Made by a program: the position numbers and the translations under genes. From Epiperipatus broadwayi (lineage: Eukaryota > Onychophora > Udeonychophora > Euonychophora > Peripatidae), in NCBI GenBank assembly GCA_028023455.1, contig JAQFVV010007242.1, positions 1 through 64,000 on the forward strand: a DNA stretch of 64,000 nt. Direction: 5' to 3'. Positions 35,191 to 47,860 of this stretch are shown piece by piece (the stretch's first letter is position 1; each line of letters opens with the position of its first letter). The notes beneath the pieces are model-generated. The model was not told the origin of the DNA, searched no databases, and worked only from the letters and a program-made list of their open reading frames with translations.

Positions 35191-35505
35191 ATAAATGAGT
35201 ATATAGATATTAATAACTGGAAATTAAAACCAATGATTTTTTCTTTATTTTTTATATATCAAAAGCAAGTAAATCATTAATAGAAGCTAAGTTTTCTTCT
35301 CTGTATGAATGCCCGGACATGCATTTGAATGTCAGCTAGAAATTAAAACCAAAGAAAAAAAAATTAGACCAATATCAACTAATACTTAACTGCCTAAGAA
35401 CTAATAACTTCTCTACTCTGCAAGGTTTAGCTGTGATGCAGTGACATATTTTTGGAATTTAAAGTTCATGGATAATGGATTAACTCTTCAAATTCTGAAA
35501 TTTAA

Positions 35506-35749
35506 AGTCATTAAACAGGCAAAACTTTCCATACAGTAGTGCCACCTTGTGCCAACCAGAATAATCAATGAATGCCAGAAGGCTTGTGCATAAAATCCCC
35601 ATCTAGTACTCATCCAATATCTCCAGACTAGTTTTTTTGGCATCCATTGATTACTCTGGTTGGCACAGGGTAGCACTACTGTATGGAGAGTTTTGCCTGT
35701 TTAATAACAGTTATGTGCTAGCATAAGACATGGTGATCATGTGATGTTT
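35506..35749 (+). mobile_element. Fold-back element, family 1 (copy F, compact inverted dimer)
   Basis: The AAATTTAA duplication (35498-35505, 35750-35757) flanks it. Arms of about 90 bp (from AGGCAAAACTTTCCATACAG to CTGTATGGAGAGTTTTGCCT) meet near 35638. The hammerhead is truncated at the join; only GACTAGTTT of the 3' half is left on the minus strand. Confidence 0.8.
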
Positions 35750-35757
35750 AAATTTAA

Positions 35758-36184
35758 CGGCAATGGATAATGGCTCAATGCTGTCATTTCTGATACTCAA
35801 ACATCCGATGAACTTTTGAGCAACAAGCCATTTGGTTATCAATAGCTTCTCTTTCCCTTCTCACTGTGAAAAGATTATGAAAAACCATTTGACATGCAGT
35901 GGATTACTGATTGCTTTACTGTTATTTTGTTCTATACCTTAGTATTCAAATAGCTATATCTTTATGTTAATTTTTTTCTGGGTGTAAATGAATGCTCTAA
36001 TAGTTTAACATAGTAATTTTTATTGTAAAGAACTGAAGCTATTTGTATGATGACCAAAAACTTCTTGGACAACATTCTGGTAATGGTTGCAAGTTCCTAT
36101 TCTAGCATCTCACATTTACAGTTTCCTTTTTTAAAATCTATTAATATCTAAAAAAAACTCATAAAACATTTTGATTAATGCATT
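35758..36184. other. AT-rich spacer
   Basis: I see no gene and no assignable repeat. Confidence 0.4.
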
Positions 36185-36192
36185 GTCTAGAT

Positions 36193-37808
36193 CAGTGTTT
36201 CCCAACCTGTGGTACGCGTACCACTGGTGGTACGCGAGTTGCTGGTTGGTGGTACACGAAAAATAATCAATAATGGCGGACATAAAAAAAAATTAAATCA
36301 TAAAAATATAAAAACGTTTTTTCCTATAATTCATAAAAATTATTTTAATTAATAATATTATACAGTAAAGTTGTTAATATGTACAGTCGATAACGATCTT
36401 TAATGTTAATGATAAAATTGAAAGTATGATTAAGAAATTAGATTTTTGGAAACAGTAATATATATAAGTATCGAAAACAATCAACTGGAAGTATTCGAAA
36501 CTCTACATATTTTTTTGTTTGAAAATAAGGTTAGTCTGTCTCAAGATATACGAGAAAATATAATAGCACATTTAACAGGATTAAAATTGTCTTTCATGGA
36601 ATATTTTCCAAAATCCGAAAACACAAATGATAATTGGATTTCAAACCCCTTCTATGCAGAAAATTTAGAAAAAGCTACATCATTATCGATAAAGGATAAA
36701 GAAAATTTAATAGAATAATCATGTGACAGAACTTTACAAGTAGAATTCAAACGACACAATCTAATTAATTTCTGGTTAAACATTAAAGAATATGAACAAC
36801 TTTCTGAGAAAGCTCTTAAATTATTATTACCGTTTACTAGTAGGGAATTAGTAGGAAGAGCTTTTTCTTCACATATTTTTTAAAAAAATAAATATCGAAA
36901 CAGATTGAATGCAGCTGTAGACTTAAGGGTATACTTAGCATCTTTTGAAACAAATTTCAAAAAATTATGTTGTTCGAAACAAGCACAAAGATCTCATTAA
37001 ATTTATTTTATAAAAATATTTGATTATGATAAGAAAATATATTAATTGTTTTTTTATAATTTTGTGTTTTTATTAAAACCATTTATTAGTAAACGAAATA
37101 TGACAAAATAGTAGATAAATAATTAGTCGGATCAAGGCAAATCAATCTAAATTATTTAATTTGAAAGAATGTATCAGAAAAGGATCATACCCAGAAATTA
37201 GACTCTCATTAATTCTTGATCATCTGCTGTGGATTACTAGATGTAAGCTAGTATTTAATCATCAAAATTTTAATCCTATGACATATGAAAAAAAAAAGAG
37301 ATAGCCTGATAATCCCTGAGGTTATTTTTACCATGACTTGGGATATGCTGGATTTATCCTCTCCATGGCCCAACCAATAACAAGATGATCCAAAAAAAAA
37401 AGAAAACAGATTCAAATTCAGGAAAAACAAATGAAGGAATGAGAAAACACTTTGAACAAAATATGTACCAAATATTATTACCTTTAATGTAATAATGTAA
37501 TCTTTAATAAATTATTTTGGAAAAAATATGAAACTTTGAACAAACACATACATATAAATATGTTACAGTGAGTTTATAATTTCAATGAGTTTATAATCTG
37601 GCGTGACGTTTAGGCGTGTTTCAATGTAATTTGTTTCATTATGAGGTGTGAATACATACATGGTCACCATATAATATTTATAATGCAAATAAAATAACAC
37701 ACCCACAATAACAAATTTCACGAAATACAATCATTTTTACAAAGTGGTACAATTTAGCGTGATGTACTACCAAATGGTACGCGAGCCAAAAAAGGTTGGG
37801 AAACGCTG
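36193..37808 (+). mobile_element. hAT-family DNA transposon (internally deleted)
   Basis: The 8-bp duplication GTCTAGAT lies at 36185-36192 and 37809-37816. Terminal inverted repeats are CAGTGTTTCCCAACCT on the left and, read inward from the right, CAGCGTTTCCCAACCT, typical of hAT. Both ends have GGTACGCG sub-terminal motifs. The 1616-bp element keeps only the C-terminal part of a transposase. Confidence 0.95.
36408..37000 (+). pseudogene. hAT transposase C-terminal part
   Basis: Codons from 36408 (NDKIESMIKKLDFWKQ) shift frame near 36455 into the frame of 36446-37000. That frame has FMEYFP...WISNPFY, then after a stop at 36716-36718 the hAT dimerisation region: LINFWLNIKEYEQLSEKALK, LLLPFTSRELVGRAFSS, and after a second stop at 36882 RNRLNAAVDLRVYLASF. 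The RNase H-like catalytic core and the BED zinc finger are missing. Two stops and one frameshift make it inactive. The element could only move if an intact relative supplied transposase. Confidence 0.85.
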
Positions 37809-37904
37809 GTCTAGATGACCACACTTAACAAAAATTAAAATTCACTTACATGCTCTAACAATATGGTTAAAAAATAGTTCAATGTGCTCACTTAAACAAT
37901 AGTA

Positions 37905-38700
37905 ATCTAATAGCCCATAGCTTGGGAGTTCATAAGAATTTTGAGCACTGGAAGAGACAATAATGACCATGAATTAAATACCTTAAATACCAAAATGTAT
38001 CACTATATCTACACATGTATAGTGTTTATAATTGAATGGCTTTGTTGCTTGGGAGTTATAAGAAGTTTGGGTAGTGGAAGTAACAGTGCTGACCATGAGC
38101 CAAACATCTTGAGCACCATATATATATGATAAACAATATAAGTTATAAATTTTGTAACTTGCTCTAGCTTGCAATTTATGATCACTAGATGGCGCTTTAC
38201 CAATAGCTTGTTTGGGAGCTATTGGTAAAGCTCCATCTAGTGATCATATATATATATGCTTGGGACAGGAAGTTTGAGATTTGGAAATGACAAGACTGAG
38301 CTATGATCCATTGGTCTTGAACTTCAGAATCTGCCACTCAAACAGTGCGTCAAGCAAAGAAAGGCAAAATAAATAATCCAACAGTAAATTTGATAGAAGT
38401 TTATAAAAAATTTGGGTACCAAAACTGATTGATTTGGTTCATTGGGATGCTTGAACATTTTATGAACTTTAAAGCAATTACTTATGTGATTTATTTTAAC
38501 TAAATATTCAAAACCTTGTGGTATTCAGCACAGTGATGAGTGTGTTGATGATTCAAAACTGAAGTTATGATATCTGGTTATTGAATGTCATATGACTTAT
38601 TGAGGAAGACTGGAGCACAAGGTCTGTGGGTCATGTCCTACTTATGTAATTTCTGGTGTTTGAACGTCTTATGAATCTCCTGAGCAATAAACCACTCAAT
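37905..38700. repeat. Cluster of common SINE fragments
   Basis: Minus-strand pieces at 37915-37985, 38045-38112 and 38262-38345 share AAGTTTGAG/GGGTAGTGGAAGTGAC-like and CATGAGCCAAACATCTTGA-like blocks. A plus-strand piece may lie at 38600-38700. They alternate with CTTGGGAGTT repeats. Confidence 0.5.
38177..38248. repeat. 32-bp-stem hairpin
   Basis: TATGATCACTAGATGGCGCT... pairs with ...AGCTCCATCTAGTGATCATA over 32 bp with one mismatch and an 8-base loop (TGTTTGGG). It lies within the SINE cluster. Confidence 0.9.
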
Positions 38701-38963
38701 TCTCTGTCAAAAATAGATTGGAATCAAGACTAAAGGATACAATGCAAGTAAATTCAAAAAATCAAATGGTTTATTGTTAGATACATAAGGGTATTAGCTT
38801 TAAATCTACTGATAAAGACAAAACCCAACACCTGTCAATCTGGGGTTGAGGATTTTAATACCACATCTAGGTCCATCACATTCCCAAACATGCAGTAGAT
38901 AGCTCTAGAATTAGGCTAAAAATTTCTGCTCCTATAAGTTTAGGAGATTTTGTTTAACCATTA

Positions 38964-39045
38964 AACTTCACAAACCTTCCTGCATCCATTGATTACTCTG
39001 GCTTGCACTGAGAGGCACTACTGTATGAAGAGTTTAGCCTCTGTG
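38964..39045 (+). mobile_element. Fold-back element, family 1 (copy G, fragment)
   Basis: Only the part from CACAAACCTTCCTGCATCCA to GAAGAGTTTAGCC remains. Confidence 0.6.
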
Positions 39046-39107
39046 AGATTTTTGTTTAGGGAGTCAGCTCATTACCAGCCCAGTCAAATTAATTGAATGG
39101 TTTACTG

Positions 39108-39523
39108 TGTTGGTTCCAACTTTTTTTGGGCCATGCCCCACTCGAAGCATTTCTAAAATCCTGATGCACCCCCACCCCCCCATGTCGTATGATTCTTATT
39201 ATTCAAAAAGTGTTCACATGGAGCAAACTGAAGAGGCCTTTAATGAAAAGATAGTTAATAGCAATGAAGTTTCAAGCCATTTAACTCATAACAAGTAATA
39301 ATGGAGAGGTACAGAATAAAGACTATCTAAACAGAAAAGACACCAAGAAGAAAATGATGCAGAAAGAGGGAAATTAAAAAACTATTATTAGCTTATTTTA
39401 TGAATAGTATGATAAAAGAACAATTAGCAATCTTTCAAATTTACTGTTAATTCTCAAATTCCCCCTTGAAAAATGAAATCCCCTACCCTGTGTGGGGCAT
39501 GTGCTCTACATTGGGAACTACTG
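39108..39523. mobile_element. hAT MITE
   Basis: The ends TGTTGGTTCCAACTTTTTTT...GCCATGCCCCAC and, from the right, CAGTAGTTCCCAATGTAGAG...CATGCCCCACAC are imperfect inverted repeats of hAT type. The flanks GTTTACTG (39100-39107) and GTTTATTG (39524-39531) match at 7 of 8. It has inserted next to or into a SINE copy. Confidence 0.8.
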
Positions 39524-39640
39524 GTTTATTGCTTGGAGTTTATATGAAATTTGAGCACTAAATATGGCAGAGATGGAGTATAAGTCATGGTTTTTTAAGA
39601 TCCAGAGTGAATCACTCAACCATTATACCAAAGCATGGAG
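39524..39640 (-). repeat. Common SINE copy
   Basis: ATTGCTTGGAGTTTATATGA, then TTTGAGCACT and CAACCATTATACCAAAGCAT. On the minus strand the head reads GGTATAATGGTTGAGTGATT, tRNA-like. Confidence 0.6.
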
Positions 39641-42600
39641 AGCACTAACCCATCTCTGAATTGACGATTGGTCATTAGTAAATAGCTACTCTTAATCAGA
39701 AGCTAAAGCAATAAAGTAAATCAAACGATCAATTGGCAGTTGAGCAGACTGTTGAGTAATATTGTCTAATCAATCATTCCTTTCTCAATATATACTAAAT
39801 AGGCCATCATTCCTCAATGGGCTTTTTAAATTAACTTTTTATCCTACCTTGTACACAGATGCAATATTTTTCCCATCCAAAAAATTGATCTTTAAATAGC
39901 GCCATTTTATTTGTTGCATAAAAACATAATAGCGAATCATGTGTTAAATATCCATAAATCAAGCATATCTCTCATCGATGGTAAAAACTGCATCTTATTC
40001 CAATCATGGTTTGTTTTGGAATCACTCCATTAACTTTTATCTGATGAATTATCATTCCTCTGAGATATTTATTCTTAAATTATTAGCTTAATACCTATTA
40101 CTAAGCAATTTTTGATAATTAATTACCTTAACTATATCGCTATAAAAACATTCACATTTAAACCCAGAGTAAAGTTGTAAGTTAATTCACTTAAGAAGGA
40201 AACTAAAACTTTATTCTTATTTGTCACTAGAAAGTAAACGAATAGTTTATGGCACGGAAAGTTCATAAAAAAGTTGGAGTACCCGAAGTGACAGACAAAG
40301 ACCGCTATTCAAGGATACCTCAGGCCTCAGAAAGGGTCACTGCACTAAATCACGCAGAATTAATTACCTGCCGAAAAGCAAAAAATTAAAATTAAAAATC
40401 TGGATAAGGATTGATTAGTATAATTAAAGAAAAATAAAATATTTATAGCCGTTCTCCATCAAACTTTTATTGGATTTTTGTATTCAGTTCTTATTATAAA
40501 CAAATAATGTGCAGTATATATATATTTTTATTTTTAAAAATAGTTTTTTTAACACGTACAATAAAATATTAATACATAAAAAAAAAAAACTAACTTCATA
40601 TTTAAAATCAAAACTTAACATATTACATTTATAAAAAAAAAATCTCGATATATTTTGTTTATTTTTCTTGTATGATTCTCTAACTACAAGGAAAATACAT
40701 CTTCATTGTTAATAATACGGTTGTGAATTAGTATTTCATTGTATATATATATATATGTGTGTGTAGGCACGCAATTAAATAATATTAATTCTGCACGCAT
40801 AATGTTCACAAGAAAAATAAAAAGAGCTGTTTTTATTGCTCATATATGCAAAAAAACATATATTAAACATTAATAAAATAAATTATTTCTATCAAAAATT
40901 GTTTGGAAGTTTAATTTTAAGCGTGAATGTTTTTCCCAGCATGCCACTGCAGATAAATCACTTTTATTCGAAATTATTGTTTGCTATCATAAAAACTTTT
41001 TTCCTTTTCTCTCGCTTTCTTTTTATTGTTCGTTTCATAAAATATATGTATACAAAAATTTCAAAGCTATCACTTATATTATAATCCTTGACATTTGATG
41101 TCTTTTCGACCACTCTCTTACAAAACGAAACTCAGAAGGATGTAAGATGGGAGCAGAAAACCGCATCTTTCTTTCAAAAAGCCTCTTAAATTAATTTTGA
41201 CACATTTATGGTCACTGCTTCCCCACCCTATATTTAGAAATGTGATTTCTTTTATTGTTACTCATCGTTTAATTTTCATTTCTATATTTATGCAAATTGT
41301 ACAGTTTGCGTTATTTATCTATTTCTATTTGTGAGATTTTTTACTTTTAAAAGAGTGAATTATTTATGCAATGATTATCTCAAAATTAAAAAAGAAAAGT
41401 TATCAGAATATGAAACATTGGACTCTAGTTTTTTTTTTTTAATATGATAGAGTGCATCCCATATTAAAGTTAGAGCTTTTGACACAAATCAATATTATTT
41501 CCTGACAAGACGTAGCGGCGTTTCTCTTCACCAAAGAAATGACGCATACCGAAATGATTTTGTAATCAAAAAGAAAGAAAAAAAATCTTAAATTCTAAAA
41601 TCAAGATCTAGCTTATTATTCAAAATTTATTTATATACTAAATAAAAATACTCATTTTATTTTACATTCTTCAAAAAACAAAACATTTTATAGAGAAAGT
41701 TATCAATTTGGTATTCTCCCCTATCTTCTTTTTAAAGAATACTGAAGTAAATTCAATTAAATTCTGGACTCAATCTATTAAAATTTTGTTTACAATTCGA
41801 GGATAGGCCTGAGGTCAAGATGCCGCCTGGCAGACTAGACTTTCATATGATTATTAACTAAGTAGGAATGAACTAAGAACGAGTGCGTTTTTAATATATA
41901 TATATCATAAAAATATGTATGTGCACCGATATGAGCTGGTTGGCAAAATTCATATGTATCATTACCTGAATGCTCTGCTAAGAGACATATCTTCTGTACC
42001 AAACTCCTTTAACAACTTCTAATAATTCAAGACATCCCGGTGTAGATTTGATGGCTAATTCTTTAGTAAAGTCTTAGGTGATATTTAGATTTCTATATTT
42101 ACTATTGAGACGGAAAAAAAGAATCAGTCATTTTAATATTGCCATCCTTATTTTTAATATCATCGAGGGCAACATGTTTTCCACTATATATAAACATATA
42201 GTAAAATATTTTCAAATTTATTTGTTCTTATCATTGTATGCCTAGTCTCTTTTCCACCTTATCGAAACCATTCACCAGTTAATGGTTAATTCTTTTTTTG
42301 TAAAAAAAACCTACGTAACATTTACACTTCGATATAAGAATAATAATATAAAAGAACTTTAATCCCGCTGCTCTTTTATAATATATTTTCCATTATGCAT
42401 TAACATATAGTTAAATACTCACAGAAAATGGAAGAATTTCCAGAAAACCTCATTAGCTAGCTAGAATCGTTTTTGTGATTTAATTTTAGTTAATTATACT
42501 TTCAGTTCTGAGTATCTTAACCATAACTTATATATATATATAACTGTGAGATAATCGTAGCCACTTGAAAAAAAAAAACATCAAAATTTCATGTGTGCTC

Positions 42601-42802
42601 ATAGGAATATATTTACCACTATGAAATTATCAATATATAACTATAATTTTGTTTAAATGGTTATCATCATTCAGTATCTCCTGGTCCATCTATAGGTTAT
42701 GATTATGGGTGATTGAAACTATACTTAGCCAAAGCTAAACGTGAAAATATCACAAAGTAAATAAGTTCAACTGAATGTTTATTTATCTTAAGTGTAAGAC
42801 CC
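39641..42802. other. AT-rich region without recognisable genes
   Basis: A diverged minus-strand SINE lies at 40245-40345. Short AT microsatellites occur at 40745, 41900 and 42530. 41480-41560 has a small GC rise with CpG (GACGTAGCGGCG). I find no coding region. Confidence 0.4.
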
Positions 42803-43009
42803 ATGATGCTATTAAATAACAATCTGTATGTAGGTATTTACAACTGCAGATCACTTTCAAATGAAGGAAAATCGCATGAATTGAAAGAAGAATGGTCTAA
42901 TATTAAATGGGACATTGTTGGACTTTGTGAAGTTAGAAGAAAAGATGAAATGACAATTGACTACAAAGACAAAAATACTGGAAGCACAAGTAAAGGAGAA
43001 ATCATTATA
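42803..43009 (+). pseudogene. RTE endonuclease, N-terminal part
   Basis: LYVGIYNCRSLSNEGKSHEL and WDIVGLCEVRRKDE match the first motifs of RTE AP-endonucleases (GTYNCRTL.., WD.IGL.E.RR). The Asn of YNC and the Glu of CEVRR correspond to catalytic or metal-binding positions. The frame ends in the inserted element. Confidence 0.8.
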
Positions 43010-43019
43010 AATAATATGT

Positions 43020-43988
43020 AAAAAAAAAAAAAGGTCTAAATAATGCTTTATATAAACTGAACTAAAAAGTAAAAAAAAAATAGCATCCAATTAAAAAGTA
43101 GAAAAAAAATTGAATCTCAGTTAATTTATTATTCTTGGAAAATATAGATCTTAAAAATCTAAATGTGTTATAAACCAATTGGAAATTGCAGGAATATTGT
43201 CATTTCAAAAAAGCATTCTAGGCTCTAATAAATCACAAAGATCAAAAAGGCCTCAAATGTTTTTATGAAATGACAATATTTTTATTCTTATCTTCTTTTC
43301 ACTTTCTTTGCATCTTTCTTCATATATTCATATATTTTAAACTTTTCTATATACTTTCCTCATATACACTTCAATGCAATAATAGAAAAATTAATAAAAG
43401 AGATTGAGATAATGGAAATGAAAAATGAAATAGAAATGTATGATGATATAAAAGAATGAAAGTAGAATGAAAGATAAATTAGGGTAAAAATAAAAATAGA
43501 ATGGGATAAAAATAATAATAAATAAATAATAAGCATAAATTAAAAAATGTAATGGTAAAATTAGTTAAATTAGATGTAATTATGAATAATAATGTAAAAA
43601 ATATGTATATAAAATAATGGTTATATAATTATATGTTTAAATGTTGTAGCTCTGATGAAGACTGCAGGACAGTTGAAACTGTAAGAAAAATAAAAAAGGA
43701 ATTTTATAAAAATTGCATTGAAGTGTACATGAGGAGAGTATATAGAAAAGTTTAATATAAATGACAATCTTCCTGTAATTTCCAATCATTTTAAAAAACA
43801 AGTCTTGATTCCTAAGATCTCATATTTTTCAAAAATGGCAAATTAACAGAGATTCAATTTTTTTCTACTTTTAGTTAATTACTTCTTTATTTTTCTATTT
43901 TTTAGTTATTTAAAAAACTTTTTACATATTATTTTATTTTTTACTTTTTAGTTATAAACTTAAAAAAAAATCTTTCAAAAATTATGAC
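43020..43988. mobile_element. 969-bp inverted-repeat insertion in the RTE
   Basis: AATAATATGT is at 43010-43019 and 43989-43998, a perfect 10-bp duplication. The left arm (about 43080-43385, containing an extra 125 bp) pairs with the right arm (about 43713-43890). The region between the arms carries CTGATGA, a GACTG/CAGTT hairpin and GAAACTGTA at 43652-43684. There is no ORF. Its design parallels the 12.46-13.55 kb insertion. Confidence 0.75.
43652..43684 (+). other. Hammerhead-like motif
   Basis: CTGATGA, one extra A, stem GACTG/CAGTT, then GAAAC and TGTA. Stem I has only about two possible pairs, so this is hammerhead-like and not a confident ribozyme. Confidence 0.35.
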
Positions 43989-43998
43989 AATAATATGT

Positions 43999-44700
43999 GA
44001 GAAAGACCAGATAGATGTGATGCAGAAACTCACAAACAAAAGAACTTTTATTTATTAAATATTTTTATCTTATCAAACTTTTTCATTAAAAACAAAAAAT
44101 GGTTAAAAGTAAAAAAATCTCAGCCAAAACAAAATTCAAAAATATGGTCTTACAGACAGAAACATACACAGATAGAGAAAGTTAATATAAAAGCATGGAT
44201 AAACAGCAATGTGAAAATTGATGGTATAATATCAGTTAGAGTGAAAAAATTATTGTTCAACTTAATGGACGAATACCAAGTGCAGATAATGCAGTTTTCA
44301 TGTTTATGCCCAAAAATTGTCACTGTGATAAAAAAATAGTGGATTGTTGTAAGAACATAAAACTATTTTTAATCATATCAAACAATATTCTAAAATTATC
44401 ATGAAAGACCTTAATGCTAAAATTGATAAATGAGTGAAAGATGAAAATGATGATGATAGATAACAGAAAAAGCACAGTCATGTGGATTTGACTTTAAAAA
44501 ACTATATATTACGAACTATTTTTTTAAGAAAAATGCTAAGTGGACATGGACATGGAAGTATCCAAATGAAGGTATTGCAGAATTGGATTATATCCAAGAT
44601 TAATAGAAAATATATATTTCAAGATTGTAATATTCTTAATAGTTTTAATGCAGGAAATAATCATCAGTCAGTGAGTTGTAAGATATGTGATAATGCTTAG
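43999..44700 (+). pseudogene. RTE endonuclease, C-terminal part
   Basis: Pieces in order: DLNAKID (GDFNAKIG motif), WTWKYPNEGIAELDY-like codons near 44545-44595 in one frame, and NSFNAGNNHQSV (the INIGSDHR motif with the catalytic His). Several stops. Confidence 0.75.
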
Positions 44701-45169
44701 AGAGACAGAAATTATTAATAAAACAGTATTAATAGTTGTCATTCTTAATTTTCAGAAACACTTAAATTTAAAATGAAATTTGCAAATTGTTTTCAAATAT
44801 TAATAGAATTTGAAGCTGATTCAGACTTGAATGTTTAAGAAAAAAACAATATGCTATTAAAAACTGCAACAACGATAATTGGTACAAAAAAGGAGTAATT
44901 TACCAATGAATTTTCTACTGAGATAAGACAATGTATGAAGGAAAGAAGGAATATAAAAATATATAAAAATAATCCATTAAAAAGAATTGGATATCTATAA
45001 TTTTTAGAATGATAGGAAAATAAATTGCTAACAATATAAAAAAATATAATAGTGAATTGGCAAGGAAAGCTATATAAGCAAATAAATCTCACAAGTATAA
45101 AACATCATCTTGGTCTTACAAGGAAAGTTATTTAGGCAATAAGAAAAAAGGTGGAACTAGTACTAAAAA

Positions 45170-46000
45170 GAGAGATGAAATCATGAAATGTGTGGAAGAA
45201 TTTTACTATGAATTATATAGTAATAAACATCAAGTACTGCCCAGTATTTTAAATGAAGAAGTGAGACTTAAGTAAAGAAGTGACATTTGCAATTATAATC
45301 TATGAAGAAAGACACAGGCCCAAGTATTGATAAAATTATAATTAATATCATAAAAAAAGGAGGTAAAGTAATAGAAAAATTGTTGGCAAAATTATAAACC
45401 AAATATGTAAATGATAAAGATGTACTAGATGATTAGAAGAATGCAGTATTAATATTGATATTTAAAAAAGGTGGTAAATAAGATATTAAAAATTACAGAT
45501 CAGACTTTTTTCAGTGCTATATAAAATATTTATCCAAGGTCATTACAAATCATCTACATTGTACTTTGGATTTTAATTAACCAAAAGAACAAACTGTATT
45601 TAAAAGTGGTTTTAGCACAATGGATTATTACAAAGTACTGAGGAAAGTTGTAGAAAGAACCAATGTATATGAAATGACTTATAATTTGGATTTATAGATT
45701 ATGAAAAGACATTTAATTCTATAAGCAGTTCCATAGTGATTAAAGCTTTGGATTATAAAGATATAGATCCAGAATATTATCATATTCTGAAGAATATTTA
45801 TCAAAATGCAACCGAAATGAATACATCACATGGTGATAATAATAACTTTTGTGGATTAAAATGGGAAGATAAAGAGTTAAAATGTTTGGAGATTAATTTC
45901 GACATCTAGATTTTGTAGATGATATGCTTATTTTTGCAATAATGCTTCAGAGAATCAAGAAATGTTGCAAAGTTATCAGATAAAAGTTAAAAAATGAATT
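45170..46000 (+). pseudogene. RTE reverse transcriptase
   Basis: KCVEEFYYELYS, DTGPSIDKI, DWKNAVLILIFKKGG, ITNHLHCTLDFN, FKSGFSTMDYYKVLRKVVER and FVDDMLIFA (catalytic DD codons near 45918-45923) follow the RTE RT order. FVDD replaces the usual FADD. Frameshifts occur near 45700 and 45850. Confidence 0.8.
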
Positions 46001-46039
46001 AAAGATAAATGCTAAATAGATTAACAGATTTTCTCTGAA

Positions 46040-46690
46040 GAGAACAAAAACCAATAAACATCACATGATATACGTATAGTGAGTTTTGCTTGTTTTAACA
46101 AGAGAATAAAAATTGATTATGATGAATTATATGAAGTAAGCAATTACAAATATCTTAATCAGATTCCTAATACATATGGAAACATAATAGATTAAACTAA
46201 TCATAGAATTAACCTTGGTTGGAGTGCTCTTGTTAAAAATAACAATTTTAAATGAAAATATGTCTATGTGTTTAAAAAAGTTCTGAATAAGTGTGCTTTA
46301 CTAGTTCTTACTTCTAAATCTGAGACTTGAATACTTAATAGAAGAATGTTAATGAGATTTCAGATCACACAATAAAGTGTAGTGAGATGAATGTTAGGAT
46401 AAAAAGATATTGAAAATGAAATACATGGATGAGAGAACAAACGGGTATTCATGATACTACTGAGAGATTAAGATGCTGAAATGAAGCTAGCCTGGATATG
46501 TTGCTAGAAAGTTGATAATAGATGGACAGTTAAAATCTTAAATTGGATTCCAAAAGATTGTAAACATCTTATAAAAAGACTACAATGAGATGGGTGGATA
46601 AAATAACAAAGTTTTCTTGTATGATGTGGAAAAGGCAGGCTAAGATATGAAGAATCTGAATTAGATTTGCAGAGAAACTTCAACCTAAGA
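46040..46690 (+). pseudogene. RTE C-terminal region
   Basis: ELYEVSNYKYLNQIPN, INLGWSALVKNN, VLNKCALLVLTS and DNRWTVKILNWIPKDCK match the conserved C-terminal part of RTE/BovB proteins. Many stops. Confidence 0.75.
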
Positions 46691-46999
46691 GCAGAATTGT
46701 TGTATTTATTATATGCACACATGTATTAAAACCGTTTTTTAAATTTTCTGATGTAACACGATCAGAAAGTTAAATTCTTAAACTTTGTTTTTCACTTTAA
46801 CTTTATGATACCTTGAAGTTTGGGATTTTCATAATTAGAATTCAGCATAAATATATCTGGTGGTTTTTTAGTTAGTGATCTCCTCTAAGCATCTGTCCAT
46901 TCAGATTGACTTATTTCTGGAAAAACCAAAGCATTGTCTAACTATTTAAAAGTTGGCATTAGAGAATTCCTTATATTACATTTGCATAAACTGAATGAG

Positions 47000-47860
47000 G
47001 ACATTGGGTAGAGATTATATAATTTTTTGAACATTAATCCACTTCTTTAATTTTGCTACTAATTGCATCAAGTTACTGCTAACAACAATATAAGTGCATT
47101 ATTTTTAGCATTGAATTTTACCTTTCAATGATAAAACCAACAGCTAGAAACTGATTGATCTGAAGATAATGACTGCAACATATCATTAAAAGTCTGCAGA
47201 CACTTCAACCAGGCAATGTATTGATTTCTTTATCAAGTCCTTCAATTCTGCTATTGTAGAGATAGATTTGACAATTATTGATTACATAATTGACAGACCA
47301 CTGAATGCTAAAATTCCATTTATAAACAATATAAGCGCAATGACACTGCTTTTCATGAATTTAATTATGAGACTCTAGTAATATCTATGAAGATCAAATT
47401 CAGATGGCTTTATTACTGAGCCTAGACAAAATCATTTATTTGGAACCTCATAAGTAGACCAATTTTACACCATAATTCTTTGGCTGTAGATTTCAGGTGA
47501 ACATCCAGTAAAATTATAAGTCTCAAGTGGTAAATGTACATCTTGAGCAATTGGTAGAGTCCAATCTACTTAATGGATTTTTATACATATTTTATGAAGT
47601 AGCTTTTTTCTGATATCTTGTGGAGGAATGCATAAAAGAGTAGAATGCCACTGAAAAAGAATAGATCTGAATGCACCTGTAATGCTTTTCATGGTAATGC
47701 TTAATTGATTATTTAGAAGATTTATATCAGAACTTTTTGTCTAAGCAAAGACACACTATCCATTGTTCAAATATGTTAATCCTAAAGTAGCTGCTCATAA
47801 AATACTTGCATCACAATCCAAAGCAGTTCCAGCCAGTTTTATAAGAATATTATTTTTAGA
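47000..47860 (-). mobile_element. LINE relic, second lineage
   Basis: The minus strand gives INLLNNQLSITMKSITGAFR, LFQWHSTLLCIPPQDIRKKL and later TLPIAQDVHLPLETYNFTGC. The first two match the post-RT part of CR1/jockey-type LINEs (NT..R.ITG..RPT...WLP.L..I.PP..RR). Stops are frequent. Confidence 0.6.

Larger units (their letters stand above)
42803..46690 (+). mobile_element. RTE/BovB-type LINE, decayed, split by an insertion
   Basis: The order endonuclease start, endonuclease remainder, RT and C-terminal region is complete, so this copy was close to full length. A 969-bp inverted-repeat element sits in the endonuclease (43020-43988) with 10-bp duplications. Stops and frameshifts occur throughout. 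Confidence 0.85.

Noticed and set aside
39107-39298. 63-codon frame in the hAT MITE
   Set aside because: It starts at the terminal repeat and has no transposase similarity.
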